A stretch of 9,761 bases of DNA from an uncultured Clostridia bacterium (lineage in GTDB: Bacteria > Bacillota > Clostridia > TANB77 > CAG-508). Below the pieces are notes generated by a model, which saw only the letters and a list, made by a program, of their open reading frames with translations, ran no database searches and was not told the DNA's origin. The position numbers were made by a program, and so were the translations under genes. The stretch lies in contig CAKPKZ010000052.1 in assembly GCA_934167435.1 (NCBI GenBank), positions 1-9,761 on the forward strand, in the 5' to 3' direction. Within the stretch, counting starts at the first letter, position 1. Each line of letters starts with the position of its first letter. This document shows positions 1 through 5,926 of the stretch, piece after piece.

Positions 1-1653
1 GATTGGGAAAATTTAATGACATTTCTAGATGAAAACGATGCTTATTTGGATTGTGTAAATGATGAAATAAATACAACTAGTGCAAATGGTAAAATGATTT
101 CAAGGTTATTAATGAGTGTTAGTCAAAATGAAATCGAAAGAACAAGCGAAAGAACTAAAGTAGGACTAGCTGGTGCAATTAAATGTGGTCATATTCCACA
201 TATAGCCCCATTAGGATATAAACATGAAGATAAAAAACTAGTAATAGACTATGCTACAAAAGATGTTATAGTTAGAATATTTGATTTATATTATAATGGT
301 TATTCTTATCAAAAAATAAGTAATCTATTCAATGAAGAAAAAGTATTAGGAAAAGATAATTGGAGAGATTCTACAATACAAACCATTCTTGAAAATGAAA
401 TATACAAAGGTGATTTTATTCACGGAAAAAGGACAAAAAATCCAACATATTATGAAGATGTTGTTGAACCTATTATTTCAAAAGAGATGTGGGCTAATTG
501 CCAAGTTCAAAAAAAGAAAAATTCAAGGAGTTATCAAAGAACACGCACCTATTTGTATTTACAAAAACTAAAATGTCCTAAATGCAATCGTATTTTAGGT
601 GGTAAAGCTACTACAAAGAAAAATGGGAAAACATACTTCTACTATTATTGCAATAATTGTAAAATTCAATTTAAAGAAAATGTAATAAATGAATATTTCG
701 AACAATTTATAGATGAATTAACTGAGTATGATTCTGTTGTAAATCAATTCTTTTTGCCTATGATAAAACAAAAATTTGATGAACCTAAAGAACAATTAGA
801 AAAAGAAATAAATAATCAGAAATCTAAACTTGAAAGGATAAAAAAAGCATATATCAATGGAGCTTTTGAATTAAAGGAATATAACGAAGAAAAGCATATT
901 GTTGAAAAAACAATTGTAGAACTTGAAGAAAAACTAAATATTACAGATTGCACAGAAGAACTAAAATTTACTCCAAAAGATATTTTGTTAAAAAGGGATA
1001 TTGATTTTATTAATAAAATAAAACTAGATAAAGAATATCAAGAAAGAACTAAAACTTGGAAAGATTATACAAGAGAAGAAAAAGCTGATTTAATAATGAG
1101 GTATGTTGAAGATATTGAACTTACTTTAGTTGGAAATGAATTAATTTTAAAACAAATAAACTTTAGAGATTCAATTTGTAAACCTTGCCAAGAATTATAT
1201 GATAAAGGCTATATTGATATTACAAAGCCTATGATATTAGGAAATGTATTATGTAGTGTTAGGTTTAGTAACTATTTACCAGATGAGGAAGTCTGTGAAA
1301 TAATAATGAGGTTACAACAATACTATGATGTACATTTTACAGAGGCAACATACTATGTGCAAAAGCAAATGTTTTACTTTAACTTTGTTGAAGATAATAG
1401 TGCTATTGTTAGAGTGTTTCCTTTAGAGGATTATTATAAATTAGATCCTAATAATAAAATGGAAAAATATAGATTTGGAATTTTATATATTAACGAAGAA
1501 GATAAGTTTGAAATGCAAGATATTGATACAGCATTTGATTATATTCCAGATGAAACTAATGATAGTGTAATTTATACAAAAGATACTACTCCTATTTCAG
1601 TAGGTGTTAAGCCAGTAAAATTCTGCGAAGAAAATGCTGAAACAACAAATTAA
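1..1653 (+). CDS. Large serine recombinase (site-specific integrase), 5'-truncated by window edge
   Basis: The frame is open from base 1, so the ATG at 16 is internal and the catalytic serine lies outside the window. Numbering from the first in-window codon, the visible part begins with the end of the resolvase catalytic domain (ISRLLMSVSQNEIERTSERT, the conserved long-helix region). It is followed by a recombinase domain (about residues 50-175), a zinc ribbon (C192-x2-C195 and C217-x2-C220) and a charged coiled coil (about 255-310). Such enzymes integrate and excise ICEs, mobilizable transposons and phages between short att sites. The last 165 or so residues, after the usual end of the family, form an extra domain with CxxC (KPCQEL is preceded by C at -2) and motifs such as VRFSNYLPDEE and RVFPLEDYYKLDP. 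I cannot assign it a function. The gene converges on a second recombinase gene, with hairpins between them. It probably marks the right end of an element lying mostly to the left. Confidence 0.9.
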   Translation, partial: DWENLMTFLDENDAYLDCVNDEINTTSANGKMISRLLMSVSQNEIERTSERTKVGLAGAIKCGHIPHIAPLGYKHEDKKLVIDYATKDVIVRIFDLYYNGYSYQKISNLFNEEKVLGKDNWRDSTIQTILENEIYKGDFIHGKRTKNPTYYEDVVEPIISKEMWANCQVQKKKNSRSYQRTRTYLYLQKLKCPKCNRILGGKATTKKNGKTYFYYYCNNCKIQFKENVINEYFEQFIDELTEYDSVVNQFFLPMIKQKFDEPKEQLEKEINNQKSKLERIKKAYINGAFELKEYNEEKHIVEKTIVELEEKLNITDCTEELKFTPKDILLKRDIDFINKIKLDKEYQERTKTWKDYTREEKADLIMRYVEDIELTLVGNELILKQINFRDSICKPCQELYDKGYIDITKPMILGNVLCSVRFSNYLPDEEVCEIIMRLQQYYDVHFTEATYYVQKQMFYFNFVEDNSAIVRVFPLEDYYKLDPNNKMEKYRFGILYINEEDKFEMQDIDTAFDYIPDETNDSVIYTKDTTPISVGVKPVKFCEENAETTN

Positions 1654-1684
1654 CGTGGCACGTTTTGTTTTTACAAAGTAAAAA
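1652..1684 (+). terminator. Weak hairpins directly after the recombinase stop
   Basis: AACGTG-G-CACGTT overlaps the stop codon and is followed by TTTTGTTTTT. A second small hairpin, TTTTTAC-AAA-GTAAAAA (1668-1684), follows at once. A short stem plus a T-run fits a weak intrinsic terminator for the left recombinase gene. The stem is short, so this is tentative. Confidence 0.35.
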
Positions 1685-1707
1685 TGAAAGTGGCGATAGT
1701 TAATTTG

Positions 1708-1740
1708 AATAAAATTTATTTGACTAAAATAAATTTTATT
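1708..1740. repeat. Perfect 14-bp AT-only inverted repeat
   Basis: AATAAAATTTATTT (1708-1721) and AAATAAATTTTATT (1727-1740) are exact reverse complements around the loop GACTA. The stem is all A/T with no T-run after it, so it is not a typical terminator. Serine recombinase att sites are often imperfect palindromes near the recombinase gene, so an element-end role is possible but unproven. Confidence 0.6.
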
Positions 1741-1756
1741 GCCTCGCAGAGCCCAC

Positions 1757-1781
1757 GAGTTATGATGGCATGTCATAACTC
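1757..1781. repeat. Perfect 9-bp inverted repeat with GC-rich flank
   Basis: GAGTTATGA (1757-1765) and TCATAACTC (1773-1781) pair exactly around TGGCATG. The left flank, CCTCGCAGAGCCCACG, is unusually G+C-rich for this window. Its reverse complement (GTGGGCTCTGCGAGG) resembles TTGGGCTCCTTGCGGAGG at 5275-5292 beside the first oriT. That suggests a shared element-end or transfer-related module. Confidence 0.55.
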
Positions 1782-1784
1782 ATA

Positions 1785-1826
1785 GGGGAGAACGCTTTAG
1801 TTAAGTACACTAAAACCATTCTCCCC
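1785..1826. terminator. Probable bidirectional terminator between convergent recombinase genes
   Basis: GGGGAGAA (1785-1792) pairs perfectly with TTCTCCCC (1819-1826). An inner stem, TTTAGT (1796-1801) with ACTAAA (1809-1814), extends it after small internal loops. It is a strong, centrally placed hairpin between the 3' ends of two convergent genes and could stop transcription from both sides. No long T-run follows on either strand, so it may also act as a barrier or an RNA 3'-end structure. Confidence 0.5.
1799..1811. repeat. 13-bp inverted repeat, left copy (partner 9098-9110)
   Basis: AGTTAAGTACACT here is the exact reverse complement of AGTGTACTTAACT at 9098-9110, about 7.3 kb away. The two copies bracket the second recombinase, mobV, cargo and tnpV. 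A single 13-base match can occur by chance in a 10-kb AT-rich window, so the link is tentative. Tn4451 itself is known to have short imperfect inverted repeats at its ends. Confidence 0.3.
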
Positions 1827-1841
1827 ATACAATTCTTTAAT

Positions 1842-3504
1842 TTAAGCTGATATTTTTTTATTTAACATTTTTTCAATTACCATTGTCATATCTTCCAAAC
1901 TTACTGGAAAAGAAATTATACCAACACCTCTGTAATATATGTCTATTTCTTGAACTTTTTTATCATCTATTTTTTCTGCTTGATGAATTAGTATCTTTTC
2001 TATCAATTCATTTAAAATTTCTGGCGTTAGTTCAGTTATTTCAGTATATTTTTTTACATTAGATATAAATTGTGTTATATCGGTATCTTTCTTTTCAGTA
2101 TTTTTAATATCTTTTGACAATTGTTCAATCTTTGCTTTTAATTCTTTTTGTTCGTTATCATAATTAAAAGATAAGTTTTTAAATCTATCATTTGTAATCT
2201 TTCCAGATACATTATCTTCATAAATATGCATAAATAAGTTATCTATTTCAATTATTCTATTTTTAGCCTTTTCAAGTTCTTTCTTGTTTTTAGTAATTTG
2301 TTTTAACTCATCTTGTGTAGATTTTGCAAGTTGTTCTTGAATAAATAAATCTTCATAGCTTTTTACATATGCAATCACATTTTGAATATTTTCTAAAACA
2401 ATAATTTGCAATACTTCATCTGAAATATAATGAGAAGTACAAGCTGAAGTATCATGCTTATAACTTGAACATCTGTAATGGTCTTTATTTCTTAAATCTA
2501 CAACAGGTGATTGGAAATACATCTTTTTACCACAATCATTGCAAAATAGCAATCCAGAAAAAATGCTTTTCTTACCTGATTTAGCACGTTTTTTTCTGTT
2601 ATTCCTTAATTGTTTTGCAATATTCCAAGTATATTCATCAATAATTGGCTCATGTGTATTTTTAAATATTTTTCTATCTTCTTTTGGAAGATTCACTCTA
2701 GTCTTATCTTTATAAGAACGAGTAGTAGATTTAAAATTCACTGTATCTCCAATATATTCTTGTCTATCTAAAATACCTGCTACAGTTGTTCCACACCATT
2801 TATACTGATATTCTTGAGTATTTGAGTTTGTACTAATACTTGCGTTATATTCAGATGGAGTTAATATTTTTCTTTCTCTTAAAATTCTAGCAATTTCAAA
2901 AGTTCCATGTCCTTGAATAAATAGATTAAATATTTCTTTTACAACTTCTGCAGATGTTTCATCTACTAGCCATTTAGTTTTATCGTTTTCATCTTTTTTA
3001 TAGCCATAAGGTACATTGTTAGCAAGTGAAATGCCTGATTCTCCTTTGCTTTTAAGAACTGCTCGAACTTTTTGGCTTGTATTTTTGGCATGCATTTCAT
3101 TAAACCAATCTTGAATAGGCAAGAAGTCATTTAAACCTTTACTGCTATCAATATTATCCATTATTGCAATATATCTAATATTTAGTTTTACAAAGTCTTC
3201 TTCAAGAAGTTGTCCTACAACAAGTCTATTTCTTCCAAGTCTTGAATGGTCTTTTACTATAATTGTTCCAACTTGTCCGTTGATCTGCAAGTTCCATCAT
3301 TTCCATAAAAGCAGGTCTTGTAAAAGTAGTTCCAGAATACCCATCATCAACAAAAAACTTAATGTTTTGAAATTTGTTATCTTCTGCATATTTACTTAAA
3401 ATTAATTTTTGATTTTTAATACTATTGCTTTCTCCAGCCAGTTCATCATCTCTTGATAAACGACAGTATAAAGCAGTTATTTTATCGTTTTCTAGCTGTT
3501 TCAT
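1842..3504 (-). pseudogene. TnpX/TndX-like large serine recombinase, split by a +1 frameshift
   Basis: Read across the shift this is a 553-residue recombinase. The ATG at 3504 has AAAGGAG at 3517-3511, six bases upstream. The N-terminus has the nucleophile motif YCRLS (S17), then DDGYSG and FTRPAF. The first frame runs to residue 75 and into a false tail (92 residues in all). The second frame resumes at GQVGTIIVKDHSRLGRNR, the conserved catalytic-domain motif. Removing one C, in the CGG codon at 3279-3277, restores a continuous ...ADQ-GQVGTIIVKD... sequence. Next come the recombinase domain, a zinc ribbon (FCNDCGKKM ... CSSYKHDTSAC), a coiled coil and a C-terminal DUF4368-like tail (EKILIHQAEKID...QEIDIYY). 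Without recoding, both products lack a complete active site. The downstream frame stays fully open for over 480 codons, so the lesion is recent, programmed or a sequencing error. It lies downstream of mobV and the TnpW-like gene, with a 115-base leader. Confidence 0.88.
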
Positions 3505-3522
3505 TATTTACTCCTTTCCCCA

Positions 3523-3573
3523 AGACAGCTTGAAATACGATATAAAATTATAGTTACTACAATTCAAGTAGTG
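3523..3573 (-). repeat. Recombinase leader block repeated in inverted orientation at 9035-9077
   Basis: On the minus strand this block reads CACTACTT, then AACTATAATTTTATATC (17 bases, 3555-3539), then AAGCTGTCT (3531-3523), just upstream of the recombinase ribosome binding site. The same three words in the same order occur on the plus strand at 9035-9077, with small indels between them. Upstream-of-recombinase DNA is where serine integrases commonly have attP. A shared regulatory leader is the alternative. No good -35 box sits at the right distance from TATAAT in both copies. Confidence 0.6.
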
Positions 3574-3597
3574 TTTATAATATACCATATTTCAAAC
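3556..3597 (-). promoter_or_regulatory. Palindromic promoter-like leader of the second recombinase
   Basis: ACTAC-aattcaa-GTAGT (3556-3572) is a small perfect inverted repeat. An AATAT-ACC-ATATT palindrome lies within 3573-3597, itself bounded by GTTT and AAAC. On the minus strand TTGAAT, 18 bases, TATATT is a passable sigma-A promoter ending inside this palindrome, so an operator overlapping a -10 box is plausible. The recombinase could thus be expressed separately from mobV. Supported by sequence pattern only. Confidence 0.35.
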
Positions 3598-3619
3598 TAA
3601 AAATTCAATACAAAAACTA

Positions 3620-3883
3620 TTACTTTTGGAAGATTTCAAAAAATCTAGTTAGTATAGTGTATTCCGAATCTTTATTAAAATAGGTATTTACTTTATAAAC
3701 AGTACCTTTTATTTCTTTTTTAAAGTTCAAATTCTGCTCTGGATAAAAGCTTTTTAAATGTTCTGCAATTTCTTCTTTAGTCATTTTAGAGAGTTTAGTA
3801 CAAAACTCATCTTTTAAATTCTCTAGAAACTCATATTCTTCATTAGTTAGTTCAACTCTATATATTTTTTCATTATCTTGCAT
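3620..3883 (-). CDS. tnpW: Small TnpW-like transposon protein with an N-terminal extension
   Basis: This encodes 87 residues. The C-terminal half (KKEIKGTVYKVNTYFNKDSE, then a short helix ending FFEIFQK) resembles the TnpW family of Tn4451-type elements, whose members share a G-T-x-Y-x-V-x-x-x-F core. TnpW has no well-established biochemical role. The N-terminal 50 residues (YRVELTNEEYEFLENLKDEF..., a predicted helical acidic segment) go beyond that core and look like a separate small domain. The ATG at 3883 overlaps the 3' end of mobV by 11 bases (mobV stop TAA at 3875-3873), so translation is probably coupled. The gene has no membrane segment or signal peptide. Position between the relaxase and the recombinase supports a job in mobilization or control of transposition. 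The family call rests on the short C-terminal match and is moderately secure. Confidence 0.65.
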   Translation of the reverse strand: MQDNEKIYRVELTNEEYEFLENLKDEFCTKLSKMTKEEIAEHLKSFYPEQNLNFKKEIKGTVYKVNTYFNKDSEYTILTRFFEIFQK

Positions 3884-5153
3884 CTCTGTCAGCCCTCCTT
3901 TTCTTGTATTCAGGAGAGTTCTTTAATTTTTGCTTTTCAAGTCTTGCTTGTTCACGAGCTTTTCTTTCAGCTTGTATTTTTTCTTGTTCAATTTTTTGTC
4001 TTTCTAATTCGTCTTGTTTTTCTTTATCAAATAGACTTTTAAAGAAATTGGAAACTTTTTGTGGTGCAAGTTTTATAGCATGAAAGTAATCCTTTGTTTT
4101 TTCTACAATATCATCATATAGAGATTTCCACTTATTCACTGCATTTCTTAAATTATCAATTCTAGTATTAAGTTCATATATTTCTTTATCTGCTACAATT
4201 CCTTTTTTAGCATATTCAGTTAAATTTTCGTAATCTTCGTGTTCTAATTCAATTTTTTTAGAAAATATTTTTTGCTTTCCTAAATTTGAAATATCTTCAA
4301 TTTGCTTATCATACTTCATATACTCATTATAGGAATTTTCCTTTTCTTCAACTTTATTTGTAATTTTTTCTAGTCTTTCAGTATCTTTTTTAATTTTAAA
4401 CTGTAAATCGTCTAAATGCTCTTGATTACTGCCCTTTACACCACGAATAAAGTCTTTATAACCACTATCAGACATATATTGAAAGAATCTATCTTGTAAT
4501 AGACTATATGATTTTACTAAAACTGCTTTTCCGTTCTCATCATATACAGGATTTCCTTGATTATCTAGTAATTGTTCAGATTTCCATTTTTTACTATGAC
4601 TTACTTGATTGATTATTTCTTTCGTAGTTCCTATTAGGGATTTATCTTTACACCTTTTTGTCCACTTTACTTCTTTTTTAACAATTGGTATTGCAATAAC
4701 ATGCAAATGATAATGATATATAGGTTTTCCATATTCTTCAGTTAACGCTGTATTTAGTTCATCTGCGTGCATTACTGCCGATATAATATTGTCAGTACTC
4801 ATTTCTTGTTCTGCAAAGTGAAAAGCTTTTTCATAAAATTCTTTTGCAAATTCATAACCACCGTGTTTTTCAAAATAGTCAGAGTTAATATCAAATATAA
4901 GTTCATCAAATAGTGTGGCATTCTTTTGTACACCTCTTAATGATACTTGCTTATTATCAATCAACTCTTTAAGTCTTTCATTATAGGTAGTTTCACATCT
5001 TTTGTAATGAATATTGTTAGGTGTTTGAGATAAATCAACATTCATATTAGAATATGATTTATTTTTTCTTTCGTTATGCCTTTCGGCTTTAGTTATACTT
5101 GTTTTAGTATAAGTTTCTACTCTAGCTACTGAATAGTTTGTTTTCTTGTCCAT
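3873..5153 (-). CDS. mobV: MobV-family relaxase (TnpZ/Pre-like mobilization protein)
   Basis: MobV relaxases nick one strand at oriT and lead it into the recipient during conjugative mobilization, using the transfer machinery of a helper element. This 426-residue protein has the family's N-terminal block SVARVETYTKTS...ERHNERK (H26, N27), a YSNMNVDLSQTPNN segment, and the catalytic and metal-binding region H129-x-D131-E132 with H147-x-H149-x-H151 (MHADE...YHYHLHV). The C-terminal 170 residues are long coiled coil ending in a very basic tail. The ATG at 5153 is chosen over an in-frame ATG at 5192 because AAAGGA (5167-5162) sits eight bases before it, the family N-terminus starts there, and the longer version would run into the oriT side. 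The gene overlaps the TnpW-like gene. A MobV-type nic site lies just upstream, matching Tn4451, where TnpZ acts on a site next to its own gene. It looks intact. Confidence 0.92.
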   Translation of the reverse strand: MDKKTNYSVARVETYTKTSITKAERHNERKNKSYSNMNVDLSQTPNNIHYKRCETTYNERLKELIDNKQVSLRGVQKNATLFDELIFDINSDYFEKHGGYEFAKEFYEKAFHFAEQEMSTDNIISAVMHADELNTALTEEYGKPIYHYHLHVIAIPIVKKEVKWTKRCKDKSLIGTTKEIINQVSHSKKWKSEQLLDNQGNPVYDENGKAVLVKSYSLLQDRFFQYMSDSGYKDFIRGVKGSNQEHLDDLQFKIKKDTERLEKITNKVEEKENSYNEYMKYDKQIEDISNLGKQKIFSKKIELEHEDYENLTEYAKKGIVADKEIYELNTRIDNLRNAVNKWKSLYDDIVEKTKDYFHAIKLAPQKVSNFFKSLFDKEKQDELERQKIEQEKIQAERKAREQARLEKQKLKNSPEYKKRRADRDAR

Positions 5154-5200
5154 GTAAAATATCCTTTCTTGCAGGTAGCAAGAGGCGACCAAAGGGAGCT

Positions 5201-5266
5201 GTTACATAACTTTCTAACGAAAGTATGTAACCCACTATGACACTTTCAAAACTTCGTTTTGCAAAG
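5201..5266 (-). other. Candidate oriT (MobV-type nic site) upstream of the first mobV
   Basis: On the minus strand the sequence reads a hairpin (CTTTGCAAAAC-gaa-GTTTTGAAAG, 5266-5243), then TCATAGTGGG (5240-5231), then TTACATACTTTC with its pairing arm GAAAGTTATGTAAC (5230-5201, one bulged base). The core TAGTGGG/TTA matches the pMV158 MobV nic site TAGTGTG/TTA in sequence, in its upstream stem and in its place just before the relaxase gene. The predicted nick is between 5231 and 5230. The nick position is inferred by analogy. Confidence 0.75.
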
Positions 5267-5279
5267 ATGTCTAGTTGGG

Positions 5280-5385
5280 CTCCTTGCGGAGGGCTCATAA
5301 ATTATCTAATCTTGCGATAGATAATTTATGTTTGGCTTCGCCAAAGCAAAAGAATATATTTAATACCATTCATATATTCTTTTGC
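5280..5385. repeat. Cluster of four hairpins, three exactly abutting
   Basis: The hairpins are CTCC-TTGC-GGAG (5280-5291), a perfect 13-bp stem CATAAATTATCTA/TAGATAATTTATG (5296-5330), TTTGGC-TTC-GCCAAA (5331-5345) and a perfect 14-bp stem GCAAAAGAATATAT/ATATATTCTTTTGC (5346-5385). The last three touch with no spacer. Perfect stems packed this way are unusual for a terminator. They fit structured single-stranded DNA (a conversion origin used after transfer) or a structured mobV leader RNA. Confidence 0.7.
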
Positions 5386-5389
5386 TTAT

Positions 5390-5622
5390 CTTAACAATTT
5401 ATTTACATACCAAAAATAAATTATTAAGCTCTTTTGGTTTCTGTATAAATAGAGAGGACAGAAATTTATACACAACAAAAAGACCATAAGCGATATACCA
5501 ATACTCTATTTACCCACGGCGAATACAAAATTAATAAGCTCAAACAGAATTTGAGTTTTAAATATGTACTCATTTTTTTAGTGTGTATGTAAATAGAATA
5601 TTGAACTTTGCACTCATGGCTT
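5390..5622 (-). ncRNA. Structured leader or ncRNA candidate, probably minus-strand
   Basis: There are two long imperfect stems. One is 5390-5404 with 5414-5428 (14 of 15 paired). The other is 5499-5513 with 5589-5603 (14 of 15), extended by 5484-5492 with 5611-5619 (7 of 9). All four mismatches are A/C on the plus strand, so they become G-U pairs in RNA made from the minus strand, the direction of mobV. Inside lies a small hairpin, CTCAAA-cagaa-TTTGAG (5539-5555). Competing pairings exist: TTTCTGT/ACAGAAA (5438-5464) against TGTATAAAT/ATTTATACA (5442-5472), and ACCAAAA/TTTTGGT (5409-5438). I see no clear promoter for such an RNA and do not recognise a known family. A DNA-level role such as a single-strand origin is the main alternative. 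Confidence 0.4.
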
Positions 5623-5862
5623 TCTTAATTACTTATAAATACTGGACAAGTTTACTATTATTTTAAAATTTTTCACACTTTCTAATAACCAGCTCGCAAT
5701 CCCTTATGCGACTCGTTTTCGCCTGGCATCTGAGGAATTGCAAAATTCCAAAGAAGACATCAATATTCTCGTATCCCTAATTAGAATACACATATTTTAT
5801 ACCATGAATTGTGTCGAAAGTCAAGAAATTCTATGGCTTTTTAAAATTTTTGACTGGATTTA
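5623..5862. other. Non-coding spacer with a GC-rich structured island
   Basis: No gene is supported here. Bases 5691-5733 are over half G+C by my count, sharply above the surroundings. They contain TCGCA-atccctta-TGCGA (5694-5711) inside an outer CCAG/CTGG pair. GGAATT-GCAA-AATTCC (5734-5749), a stem with a GNRA-type tetraloop, follows. On the minus strand an 18-codon frame (5760-5704) continues in frame beyond its stop, so this may be a decayed gene remnant. A structured RNA is another possibility. Neither can be decided from sequence alone. Confidence 0.35.
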
Positions 5863-5891
5863 TTGATATTTTGATGGAATTTTAATATAAT
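5863..5891 (+). promoter_or_regulatory. Sigma-A-type promoter of the cargo cluster
   Basis: TTGATA (5863-5868), a 17-base spacer and TATAAT (5886-5891) are near-consensus, with a start expected near 5898. A second pair, TTGATG (5871-5876), 18 bases, TATAAT (5895-5900), overlaps it. The HAD ribosome binding site AAAGGA (5914-5919) lies seven bases before the ATG. It probably drives all three cargo genes. Confidence 0.75.
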
Positions 5892-5926
5892 AACTATAAT
5901 TTAATAAATTTTGAAAGGAAATAAAA

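Noticed and set aside
389..571. 60-codon open frame on the plus strand
   Set aside because: It lies inside the left recombinase in another frame, with a composition expected of a shadow and no ribosome binding site.
1757..1790. A third MobV oriT (hairpin followed by TCATAGGGGAG)
   Set aside because: It resembles TCATAGTGGG but lacks the TTA after the nick and a neighbouring relaxase gene on the right side.
5154..5192. mobV start at the in-frame ATG at 5192
   Set aside because: No ribosome binding site at the right distance, the extra 13 residues do not fit the family, and ATG 5153 has AAAGGA eight bases upstream.
5466..5573. 35-codon hydrophobic frame (MSTYLKLKFCLSLLILY...) on the minus strand
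   Set aside because: It has no Shine-Dalgarno sequence and overlaps the inverted repeats of the structured region, so a leader peptide or toxin is not supported.
5201..5622. CRISPR-like array
   Set aside because: The repeats are inverted pairs of different sequence, not one direct repeat with regular spacers.
5704..5760. 18-codon frame on the minus strand ending RRKRVA
   Set aside because: Too short, with no ribosome binding site. At most it is a decayed remnant, noted with the GC-rich island.
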